Source of the DNA: Onthophagus taurus
Lineage: Eukaryota > Arthropoda > Insecta > Coleoptera > Scarabaeidae
Direction of reading: 5' to 3'
DNA: 64,000 nucleotides
Assembly (NCBI RefSeq): GCF_036711975.1
Contig: NC_091967.1
Location: 3,720,001 to 3,784,000, forward strand
Position 1 is the first letter of the stretch, and each line of letters starts with the position of its first letter. Under the pieces are notes generated by a model. That model was not told the origin of the DNA. It did no database searches and worked only from the letters and a program-made list of their open reading frames with translations. Positions 1-12,200 of this stretch are shown one piece after another. Made by a program: the position numbers and the translations under genes.

Positions 1-179
1 AGTATTGTTGATCCTGCTCCAATCCAGCAGAATGTAGATTGTGTAGAAATTGATGCCTTTTTTTTGAGTCAGATGCAGTTTGATAGAATTGAGGTTGGGC
101 GTTAATCAGGGTTACAGATAGTATAGTACTGATGGTATTCCATCAATTTTAATCAAGGAATGTTCACATTCTCTGTCTC

Positions 180-1255
180 TTCCTTCAACTATATTATTTA
201 ATGCTTTATTAATAATGGGTGTCTTTCCTTCATTGTGGAAGCGGGCTTTTATTCTTGCCATTTTTAAATCTGAAATCATGGTGTTATATCTGATTACCGC
301 CCCATATCTATTTTGCCAGCATTTGGGAAAGTGTTTGAGAAGGTAGTTTATGCACGTCTATTCTTTGCCTTTAAGTCTAAAATCAATTGTAGACAATTTT
401 GTTGCTTGAATATACCCAGTATATCTTATCTTCTCTGGATGATTCTTGTCAAGTTGATTCAGTTTCTACGGATTTCTTTGGATCACAATTTACTTCTGTT
501 TAAACTAATGAAGTTTGGTGTTCAGGGGAAAATTTTGCAATGGCTTGCTTCCTATCTGAAATAGAGGTGCCAGATTGTTTGGGTTAATGTTTTTTTTTTA
601 ATCCTGTGTCGGTTTCTTCTGGTGTTCCATAGAGTAGCCATCTGGGTCCTTTACTGCTTAATATTTATGTTAACGACATATTTGACATCGTTAATTATGC
701 CCGATGTTTAATGTATGTTGACGATTTAAAACTCTTTCTCCGTATCTCCTCACCTCTTGATTGTTCTAGACTGCAATCTGACTTAAACAATTTACATGCT
801 TTTTGCTTAAATAATCGCCTAAACTTATATTGATACTGTTAAGATCCACGGTAGCTTTTTCTAACATTGATGCAATTAGAAATCTCTATTTTGCCTATGT
901 CTACAGCACACTTAAGTTTTGCTTTACACTTTAAGTTTTGGAATCCTCAGTATCTCTCGTATAAATCTAGAATTGAGCGTATTCAATCTAAATTGCTCAA
1001 ATACAAACTTTTGAACAACAAGTGTGATTCTCCAATGCTTGTTGGTTCTATATGTGTTCATGTTCCTCTGAGATTACTTCGCTTTCTATTTATGACACCT
1101 ACTCCAAGAACCAATTCCTGTCAAAACTCTCCTTTATTGAGAATGGCAAGATCAGCAAATCGTATTAACGTATATTTGTTTCAGCACTCTTTCTATGCAT
1201 TTAAAAAACTGTTCTTTGCTGCAGTTGGTGTGTTGCCTCGAGCGTTTATTTGATA
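180..1255 (+). pseudogene. Decayed jockey-like non-LTR retrotransposon (RT part)
   Basis: Broken reading frames on the + strand resemble a LINE reverse transcriptase. Near 225-345 there is a stretch reading PSLWKRAFILAIFKSE and then a PAFGKVFEKVVYARL block, which fits the RT block before the catalytic core. Near 620-740 comes a GPLL-NIYVNDIFD block and a YVDD-type catalytic box (MYVDDLKLF). Near 870-1070 the tail reads like the RT thumb region of jockey-type elements (WNPQYLSYKSRIERIQSKLL). Several stops and frame changes show it is dead. The 5' and 3' ends are not defined. Jockey clade is my best reading; only the LINE assignment is firm. Confidence 0.7.
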
Positions 1256-3295
1256 TTGTGATAATTTTAACATTCTCTTAGTTCACCGAGAAAACATAAC
1301 CTAGAATTTGTGACAGAGAGATGTTTTATTGGTGAAAATCTTATCTTAAACCGTTTTGTTTACTTCCAAATGTATCAATTATTATAGTTCAGCTCCTAAA
1401 GCACATTTTTCATCCATCGTTTGAGGTTTTAACGTTATTTTGAGGAAAAAATCCTTGATTTAAATTTGAATTTTTCTAACTTTACTCATTGTTGAAATTT
1501 GGCGTGTACTCCAATGTATGTCTAAAAACAAGAAAAGACAACGTTGAATACGAAGTTTTATTACGTTTCATAAAGGAATAAGGGAGAAATCAACGAAAAA
1601 AGAATTAAATTTTGAAGGTTAATTCCGAGAAAAATCAAGAGATGACGCTAGTTTCGAAGCAAGATTTTTGAATTTTGAAAAGGGCGCGAAGCTAAGAGCC
1701 AATCAGAAACGAGGAAAAAACAGTTGGAGTGCCGGGGTATATAAGGAGATCGCGAACAGGGAGTGAAAGAGTCGTCGTCGGACCAGCGTCGAATCCACGT
1801 CGTCAGATAGAAGAAATTTTGAATCTCAAGAGATAACCTCAAAAATTTAAGATAATTTTTTTAAAAGTCAAATCAACTTACAATATTAAAATAAAAAGAG
1901 AATCATCCTACAACCGATTCCGAGAACTACTGATACTTCTTCGAGGTCATCCAAGACCCTATTTCCGAACAACAAACAGTTCAATTTCCCGTAAGAAGAA
2001 TCCTGTAGACCATCCAGAAAATTAGTTAGTGCCCCGAACACAGGAGACAATCCATAATCCAGATACCACATTGAACTCCAATCCTTTCTTTTTCACAGTG
2101 AGTCGGATGATAATTTTATTTTATTATTTAACATAACCTACAAAAAGAAAATTCAAAGAGTCAAACTCAAAGAACAACTCACAAGAGTTTCCTATAATTT
2201 TGATGAATACTTACTTGTGGGTAAAGATTTATTAGTTTTCTTGAATAACGTTCATTTATTTAATTCTATTTTTTTTTAGCGAGTTTGATGACAAGTTAAG
2301 ACATCGGCCATTCGTTATTTTCAAAGAACCGTTCTAACGAGTTTTATCCTACTCTCTCTCTCTCTCAAATAATAAACGGGTTCTCTCTAATATCGATATT
2401 TCAGTCGATAACCGCAGTTATCTATTTTATTTAAAAATTTATCTCTCGTAAATAAGCATTGTTATTAAAGTAAATTTAGGAAAACCATTTTTTTTTGTTA
2501 CTCATAAAACGAGTTAATTTGATTTTGTGTTTAATTAAATGAATTTTTTGTCGAACCTGATTAATATTCTTTTGAACCTGAACTTGCCCGAAACCCTGAG
2601 TTTTTAATAAGAGTCTCTTAAAATTAAAGAAACCCAAATTTATAATTTAATAACTTGTGTAAAAACACACAAGTAAAACATCACAATATATTTATATCAC
2701 CTAGACTTAGTTTTTTTCCTTTTGATTCAATTTTGTACCATTAATATTAATTCATCGTTGTGAACTGTAATTTTATTTGTATACAATTGCTTGTTTATGG
2801 TACAGATGAGATAAATAAATAAATAAACACATAATAAAATTTCACATCCAACTTATAATAGTCAATAATTATTAACTTCCATATTTGATTACTAATCATG
2901 TAATAAATGTAATAATGAATAGGTGATTTAGTCAAAATGTGTTATAATAATGGGAACTCAATGAAACTCTACCCAACATTTCCAATAAACCCGCTCTGAG
3001 TAATAATAGTGTCGTAACAGTTGTTTAACGATGTTACTCCACTATTGAGACAAAACACCTCAGGAAAGTTGCCTCGGTGATGATCTGGGTTATTGGGTTA
3101 CGTGCGAATTACACTTTAGTTCAATTTGATCACTTAAGAATTTAATATCGGATAAATTTCAATTTGAGAGCACAAGAGGAGTGATTGGAATTTATATTTT
3201 TTTTATTATATAGGTCAACGCGATAACAGCTTTTAAAGTAGTTTTATAAGCAGTTGTAATAACAATATAATTTTTTTTTATTTTTATCTTTCCAG
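1256..3295. other. Non-coding, upstream of the first visible Meltrin exon
   Basis: No convincing coding exon is visible. The stretch 1680-2100 is less AT-rich and holds a TATA-like box (1738-1745) and a GT donor-like site at 2098. It may be a promoter with a leader exon for the downstream ADAM gene. It could equally be a solo LTR, since an AATAAA lies near 2370 after a CT run. I found no ATG followed by a hydrophobic signal sequence, so the Meltrin start exon is missing or lies upstream of the window. Confidence 0.4.
1738..1745 (+). promoter_or_regulatory. TATA-like box
   Basis: TATATAAG sits in a locally GC-richer stretch, followed by GTCG-rich sequence and by a possible splice donor at 2098. 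The position suits a leader exon of about 1770-2097 on the + strand. Which gene or element it serves is not shown by the sequence. Confidence 0.35.
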
Positions 3296-6200
3296 TCTGG
3301 TTATCATATTCAAAACCTACAAATACAATATGATCTCAGAGGCAAAGACTACACATTAGACTTACAACTAAACAGGGACCTAATACCTAAGAACTTCTTT
3401 CACAGGGTACAAGAGAACGGCAAGTCCGTACTTAAAAATCTATCTGAAAAGGTACGTCTATATAAACTCTATAAATAACAAATAATTTCAATACATTTAC
3501 ATATATTAACATTGAACCTGTTTTATTGGCCTTTGATTTAATCTTATTAAGTATTCATCACAAATACGTTTAATAGTGGTTAAAACAAACATCTTACCTC
3601 TGGTCATATAATAGTGTTGTTGTCTATTTATGTCATTAACTTGGGTACACGCGTTCATCATTCGCAGGATGTGGAGCTGTGTCACTACAACGGCAAGATA
3701 AGGGGTGTCCCAGATTCCTTCGCTGCACTATCGACGTGCGACGGTCGTCTAACCGGTGTCGTTTACGATGGCGAGGATATGCATTACGTCGAAGGAAACG
3801 GAAATGGCATCGAGGATTATCACTATTTGTACAGTCATTCTGATATCGATGATCAAACGAATAAAACTTGTGGATATAAAGGTGATGCCCATCAAGAAAA
3901 AATGTATGATGAACATAATAGAATTCTCAGGGTAAGTTAAATACCTGCATTAATTTATTTGTCCACGACTACCTTATATATAATATGTATACCTTATGAA
4001 TGAGTTTTCTAAAACAAAATGGCAGTCATTTTTCACGGAGTGATTAATAATCATTATCCACGGGTAGCCATCTTGACCAGACTAATAATAATTATTTGAA
4101 ACGTTAAAAGTTCAAAAAACGACAATTTAATTCAATTTTTTAGGAGTTTCTAAATGTTTGACATTAAAAAAACCTTTTTTTTCTTTTTTCGTATGATTTA
4201 AGCATAAATTAATTAATTTTCCTAAAGAAAACGACGCACAGTGGTCCGAAAACACTCAAAACCCGATCGAAAATCAATTAAAAAAAAAATTTTATAGTGT
4301 TGTTTTTTTAAATGTTACATATATTTTAACTATTAATAGACTCTTAGTGAAGTTTATGAAGTCTTTGGTGTTTTATAATAGCTACTGCGCGAAATAAATT
4401 GCTATTACAATTACCTTATTTTGTATAAGGAAATTTTTTAGAAAACGGCACAACTTTAGAAAACAAAAAAGATGGTATATCACTACTTGAAAATATTGTG
4501 TCGTTGGTTTCTTATAAAGTACAGAAAGGTCTTCATTTTACGACTTTCCAAATTTCAAAAGATGTTTGTTGAAAAAAATTACAACCATTTCTATTGACGT
4601 CAATAAATACTTATATTTTTTGACCATTCAATCTTTTAAATTAAATATCTTGCGAGCGAACAAAATCGAACAATTGTAGCTAACATTTTTATATTGCTGA
4701 AGGTATGGTGTACATAGCATAAGAAAGAAATCTTGCGCCAACGTGCGCCTTAACCAAAAAATTGGCAGTCAAAGATTACTTAACACATAATTGTGGATCT
4801 TATTTATCCTTGTTATGATTTTCGTTATTTTGTTGCTATGTTTTGGTTTTTATCTTTTCTATTTTGGGTGGACTTCAAACAAATGAAGATTTATTTAAAA
4901 GACTATTACTGAGCTCCGATCCATTTATTAGTAACTTTTATAAAGAATGTTCAGAAAGATATAAAAATATGAATGAAGACATGAAAAATTTACTTATACT
5001 GGACAAGTCTCTAGAAGAAAAGGAAGGTAAAGAAGAAGATGATGATGATGAAGAAAGTGAAGAAGAAGACAATAATGATGAAGAAGTAAATATTGAGGAA
5101 CAAGATCTAGAAAATGAAGAAGACTCCCACAAATTGAGATAAATTTTATTATGTTGGTGAATATAACAAAATATTTTATATTATCTCGAATAATTTGAAA
5201 TGTATGTGGACTATCTCAGTATCATGGGAAAATTCTACTATAAGTAGGCTTCAAACTTACGTATTATGGTCTCCAATATCACTTCAAATTAAGAGCGATG
5301 AGTTTATTCTCGAATAGTTCTTAAAACATTTTTAGTAAAAGCTAAGTAAAATTGAGCTATCTAACCAACTAATTCTGCCAATTAATTTTGCCACATTTTT
5401 ATCAAATTCCATTTCTGATAAGGTAAAAAAATACGTTCCATTTAAAATTTTCGACTTTCTTACCAGTGAATATGAAGAAACGATAATTCAATTTTTGACC
5501 ACCCTGTATAAGATATTTTAATACAACAAATGACAATCTGTTTGACAACATCTCAAGAGTAATCGTGCCAATTTAGAGCTTTTTTGAATGAACGTTGGCT
5601 GAGATATAAGGTTTTAAAGAGCATAAAGTAATTTGCCAAAGAGAAACTTAAAAACAAAATAACTCGAAAACGAAAAATGGTAGGTACCAATAACTTTTAT
5701 CAAAGTCAACTTATTTTGTCGAATATAATTAAAAGGTGCATTAAAAACTATAGCATTCCATTTAAAATAACGAAGTTGTGGTCTACATCCGGTAGACCGG
5801 AAGTGGCGGCCATCTTGAAAGTATTTTAGATCAAAATTTTAGGTCAAAATTTCAAACCGCTACGAATAGTGGTACCTAAAAAAGTTCTAACGAACCAGTT
5901 ACGTGAGACATCCGGTATAGGTCCTCTATAAAACAATTTCGATAGGAATTTGCGATCACGTAATTAGTAATTACACAAAAAAATGTGAAGTAATATACGT
6001 CTAATGTTTTGCACAAAATTTTATAGTAATATTCTTCTTTAAAGTCCTAATTTATATGAAAAGAAAATGAGTATGAATTTAAATAAAGTACTGCTTGCGT
6101 AGTACTACTTCCGGTTGACGAATTTAATTCAAATTTTGACACAACATTACCCTTTTGGTCTTATAATCATATGCCAAGTTTCATAAAGCTAGCTAATTGC

Positions 6201-9200
6201 TAACACCAAAATAATATTTTCGATCGGGTTTTCTTACCGCTCGGACCGCTCTGCGACGTTTTATAAAACTGACATTTAATTTTGACAAATTGTTGTGAAG
6301 TTGGTTACAGTTAGTAACATTGAATTTGTGTCACATTGACGTTTAACCTTTATTCAAAAACTTATTTAAAAAATAAATTTATGGAATCAATTTCAATAGT
6401 CGTGGACAAAGTATAGTATTCTACTCGCATATAATGAGCTATTATTCACTCAGGTTATTTATGCCACTCGCAAACTTAACCTTCGTGAATAATAGCCCTC
6501 ATTATATGCTCATATAATAATGTACTATAATCAATACTATGAGTTATAATGAACAAAATAATTCGGAATTTTCAGTTTCAATTTTAATTGGATTATTAAT
6601 TTCAGTATAAACGCGAAACTAAAACGCCAATCCGTGGACCGTATAATGCTAACAAACAATCGAGATACATTGAATTAATATTGGTCGTAGATAATACGTT
6701 GTATAAGGATCTGGGGGAAAATAGCGGTAAAGTAGAAAAATACTGCAAGGATATCACCAACATAATCAATTCGGTATGTAAATGGCGAAATGAACCCGAG
6801 GCGATTCAATAACTAACTGCTTTTTTCTTTTTTCTTTTCTTTTCGATTATCAAAACAGTTGTACGCCCCATTAAACATATTCATAGCTCTTGTTGGTGTA
6901 GTCACCTGGAACGATGGTGACGAAATCGATATCGCATCCGATGGGGATGTTACTTTAGCACACTTTTTGCATTATAGAAGAGAAATTTTAATGAAATCAC
7001 ATCCGAATGATAATGCACAATTAATAACGTAAGTAAATAAGTTTAGAAAATAAAAGAAATTGTTTGAGTTAATTTTGTATTAGGAAAAAAACCTTCAATA
7101 ACGGCGTAGTTGGAAAAGCTTTAAAAGGTCCTATTTGCACATACGAATATTCTGGCGCTGTCAACAGTAAGCATTCGCAACTTATCGGATTGGTTGCTGC
7201 TACAATTGCCCATGAAATGGGACACAATTTTGGTAACTTTTTCAATAAAAAAATTCGTTACAAAATCTTAATTTATTTAATTTAGGCATGGAACATGACA
7301 CCAATGAATGTAGATGTCCTGAAGAGAGATGTATAATGGCGCCGAGTAGTTCAACGATTCCTCCAAAACATTGGTCGAGTTGTAGTTTAGATTATTTAGC
7401 ATTATCTTTCGAACACGGTATGGATTATTGTTTGCGAAATAAACCGGAATCTCTCTTTGGAAGTCCCGTTTGTGGAAATGGTTTCGTTGAATCCGGGGAA
7501 CAATGCGACTGTGGTCTTCCAGACCACTGTAACAATTCTTGTTGTAACGCGACCACTTGTATGTTGAATGCTAACGCTAGTTGCGCTACAGGAGAATGTT
7601 GTGACCTCAATGTAAGTGGTTTTAATCATTTTTTCTTTAATTTAATTCAAATTTTTTAGACATGCAAACCCAAAAAAGCAGGAACGTTGTGTCGATCTAA
7701 CGACATCGAATGTGATTTACCCGAATATTGTACTGGCCAATCAGAATATTGCCCAGATGATAATTACAAAATGGACACGGAACCTTGTAATAACGGAAAA
7801 GCTTATTGTTATCGAGGATTTTGTCGCACCAGATCTGATCAATGCAAATTACTCTGGGGAATTACCGGTAAATCTAGTGCTGATGAATGTTATAGACAAA
7901 ATAGTAAAGGTGCTCGAGATGGAAATTGTGGCTACAACAAATTAAATCAAGTTTATTCAAAATGTCAAAACGAGTAAGTTAAAACACTTTATTAATAAAC
8001 AATCAAATTTATACAAAATCTTGTAGACATGTACTTTGCGGAATGCTTCATTGCGTACATTTAAATGAAAGATTAGAATTCGGTATGGAATCAGTTGCAA
8101 TTTTATCGCAAAGTTACATCAATATTAACGGTTCGATCGTGCCGTGTAGAACGGCTTTGGTCGATCTTGGCTTAAACCAAATCGATCCGGGTTTAGCACC
8201 CGATGGGGCAAAATGTGGCGATGGAAAAATGTGTGTAAACCAAAAATGCTTACCTGTAGCAAATTTACGAGCTCAAGGAAAAACTTGTCCGAACGATTGT
8301 AACGGAAACGGCGTCTGCAACAATTTGGGTCATTGTCATTGTAAAGACGGATTTGCCCCACCTTATTGCGATTATCCCGGCGTTGGTGGTTCCGAAGATA
8401 GTGGACCAGCTTCAGATCCTAACGGTATAAAAGTTTTTTTTAATCATTTAATTTTTTTAAAATCATTTTTTTTTAGCCCAAACGATGTTTGTGAAAGTGG
8501 TCTACATCATTTTCTTGGTTATCGTCCCAATTCTAGCGTTAATAGCGTTCCTGGCGTATTACACCAGACACAATTTGAAGTTTACCTGGTCGAAAACACC
8601 CTCAATGTACGTAAGGAAATTGAATTGTTGTAGTGGTAACACTTTTGCATGTTTTAAACGTAACGTTGGTGGCGGTACTAAATCTACACAACAACAACAA
8701 TCGGATACAATAAATAGCACTAAAATCGATTCCCAAACGGACACTAAACGCCATTCGAAATTAGAAATTATTTTTACGAAGCTCGTTTCGACAACGAACA
8801 GTTCGATTAACGCCGAATCGGATAACGCGTTACAAGTTATCGCAGAACCACCCAAACGGCGAATGTCATTTAAAAATATCCGCAATTTAAAGTTAAACAC
8901 GAGTTTACGCGTGCCACAAAAACGAAATTTGGAAAAAAAAAATAATGTCGAAGAGGCGCCGACTCCTCAAACTAGCGAAACTGTTGTTGACGAATATCCG
9001 ATGAATTCCGTTAAAAATTTAACGAAGCAATTTAATTTACGGGATATTAACACTTAATTGTTTCTTTTTGTGATTCTGTGCATGTTTAGTTTTATGTGCT
9101 TCTTTTAGTGTTTTAATTACTTGTTTCATCTTAGAATAATAAAATTTTAAGAGATCAAATTGGTCTTGAGTCTTGATGAGAGATAAATAAGTTTATTGCT

Positions 9201-12200
9201 TATTCTTATTTGTGCTGTTTTCTTTTTAATTCGAGTAAATCAAAAATAACTATTTATGGAAGAATGTTTAATACCGATTTTGGTAAAATTCAATTAGCAT
9301 CATCAACAAAATTAACAGATAACTAGTAAAGTTAAAAACATGTTCAAGTTTTGTTCATATTCAACTTTTTATTTTATTCACTTGGGCTAATACAAAATCT
9401 AACACAATGTTGATTGATGCGGGTTGATCTCCTGCGTAGTTCGTGGTATTGCGTCATCACCATCTGGGTGTACAGGGTGGTTCAAATTCGATGTCCGAAT
9501 AGGCTACCTTGGAAACTATAAGAGTTAGAAAAAAAAGTAGCTTACCTGCTTTTTGTTTTTCCTCTAGAGGCCAAAATTGAAAATATCGTAAAACCAGCAA
9601 GTGCAATTATCTTGGTTATTATTATAGGTGGAATATTATAACTAAGACATTATATGGACACTTTTTTATAGAGAATTTGATAACAATTTTTGTTTTTTTA
9701 AATGGAACCATTGTTTATTCGCTTATTAAATATGGTTCGATAGGTCTATTTCTTATTGTTTTAGAATAAAGCTAAAAATAAACTTTTTTTTTGATGTTGT
9801 TGAAGAAATTAGATTTACAGTTTCCTGTAATTACGGTATTATAACTAAAAAAACATATTTTTCCAATCCAAAACAATGTGATCCATTAAATATTTCCGTA
9901 TTAACCTTAGTTGCATTAGTTGGTGTAATCAACATAATTATTTGTTTATAAATACCAGAAAAATAATACCACGTAATTTACAGGAAACTGTAAATTTTAT
10001 TTCTTCGACGACACTACTATCCACTTCAGAGATCGATATCTTCGGAACCGCTCGATGGAAAAAATTGCGGCAAAGTTTATTGTAATCAGTGAACATTTCT
10101 GCGTATCACATGTTAATTTGGAAATTTTCGGGTCCTCGGTTTTTCTTTTATCGTGAGTTAAGTAAAAAAAGTACCCGATTTTTGAGAGTGCCAACAACTT
10201 TGTCTATTTTCTCCAAAATTATTTGACGACAAAAATTCAAATTTGAACTGGTGGTAAACCGATGTTTATTTTTCCGATATTCCATATAATTTCGCGGAAA
10301 ATCGCTGTTATTTCGAAAATGACCTGGCGGATTTCAACTTTTTGCACGGATAGTAGTTTCCTGTAAATTACGAGGTATTATTTTTTCTGGTATTTAAAAA
10401 CAAATAATTATGTTGATTACACCAACTAATGCAACTAAAGTTAATACGGAAATATTTAATGGATTGCATTGTTTTGGATTAGAAAAATATGTTTTTTTAA
10501 TTTTTAGTTATAATACCGTAATTACAGGAAACTGTAAATCTAAATTCTTCAACAACATCAAAAAAAAAGTTTATTTTTAGCTACAACATCGAATTTGAAC
10601 CATCCTGTACACACAAAGTACACCCTTGCACACCATACTACGAAAACTTGCAGTTTTTTTTTTATTTGTTGAAGATTTCACATTTCTGTCTTGCTTATTT
10701 GCTTTCTTGTGATCGAACAAAAGTACACCATGACTTTATGAACATACTTTTTTTTACGTATTAACAGTTGCTGTAATCAACATAATTATTTGTTTTTAAA
10801 TACCAGAAAAATAATACCCCGTAGTTTAAATATCGCCCCGTAATTTACAGGAAACTGTAAATTTCATTTCTTCGACGACACTACTATCCACTTTAGAGAT
10901 CGATATCTTCGGAACCGCTCGATGGAAAAAATTGCGGCAAAGTTTATTGTAATCAGTGAACATTTCTGCGTATCACATGTTAATTTGGAAATTTTCGGGT
11001 CCTCGGTTTTTCTTTTATCGTGAGTTAAGTAAAAAAAGTACCCGATTTTTGAAAGTGCCAACAACTTTGTCTATTTTCTCCAAAATTATTTGACGGAAAA
11101 AAATTCAAATTTGAACTGGTGGTAAACCGATGTTTATTTTTCCGATATTCCATATAATTTCGCGGAAAATCGCTGTTATTTCGAAAATGACCTGGCGGAT
11201 TTCAACGCGGTTTCAACCCTTGACTTTTTGCACGGATAGTAGTTTCCTGTAAATTATGTTGATTACACCAACTAATGCAACTAAAGTTAATACGGAAATA
11301 TTTAATGGATTGCATTGTTTTGGATTGAAAAATATGTTTTTTTAATTTTTAGTTATAATACCGTAATTACAGGAAACTGTAAATCTAATTTCTTCAACAA
11401 CATAAAAAAAAAGTTTATTTTTAGCTACAACATCGAATTTGAACCACCCTGTACACACAAAGTACACCCTTGCACACCATACTACGAAAACTTGCAGAGT
11501 TTTCCTTTTATTTGTTGAAGATTTCACATTCTATCTTGCTTATTCGCTTTCTTGTGATCGAACAAAAGTACATCATGACTTTATGGACACACTTTTTTTG
11601 CCCCTGTGTCTATAAGATAAGAAATTAGCAATTTTTGAAAAACTGGATTTTGACCAGCTTTCGCTTTATTTACTGAGTCCATGTTTGAGTTTGAATAATT
11701 GGATTTCAACTTCTATACACTAATTTATTATTAATATTTGATTATTAACATTAATATTTTCGCATGCATTTGCCAAAGAGTTCTTATCGATTATTTTTAG
11801 ATCTCATTAAGTTTTATTAATTAATTTAATTAATAATTTATATTCTTTGTATTTTCATGTCATTTTATTAATTTAATTTTTTCCTTTTAAGTACTTAATA
11901 ACATAACCGGTTGTTGCCAAATCTTTGTTTTGTGATTAAAACTGCCCAAATATATATTTTTTGATTTACTTTTCTGTGTTTTCTTATTTAGCTTATTAAA
12001 AATCGCATGCTGCTTAATGCTTGTTCCTATTTTTCTTATCAAAAAAATTAAGCATAAAGCTTACGCTTTTTTTCAATTTTCAACAGGAGCAACAAACCAG
12101 TCGTGAAACCTCGAACGCCGCCGTATCAACAAAAAACGCCAAAACGGTCCACGGAAGACAACCACTCCCTTTTAACGGAAGAACCTTTGAAAAACGACTT

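Larger units (their letters stand above)
3932..6605. other. Meltrin intron with repeat debris
   Basis: This intron separates the prodomain exon from the catalytic domain. It is AT-rich. Near 5750-5830 it carries a stretch of the kind 'CATTTAAAATAACGAAGTTGTGG...' that recurs in insect mariner-type MITEs. It contains one acidic open frame (4843-5142) and a small inverted repeat (6428-6508), both listed separately. I see no further exon. Confidence 0.6.

Noticed and set aside
1648..2097. Possible solo LTR
   Set aside because: A TATA box and a later AATAAA are present, but I could not find matching TG...CA ends with a target duplication, so it is not called as an element.
9997..11064. Two identical 66-residue open frames on the minus strand (9997 and 10864)
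   Set aside because: Their identity comes from the segmental duplication of a MITE. There is no coding signal beyond the repeat.
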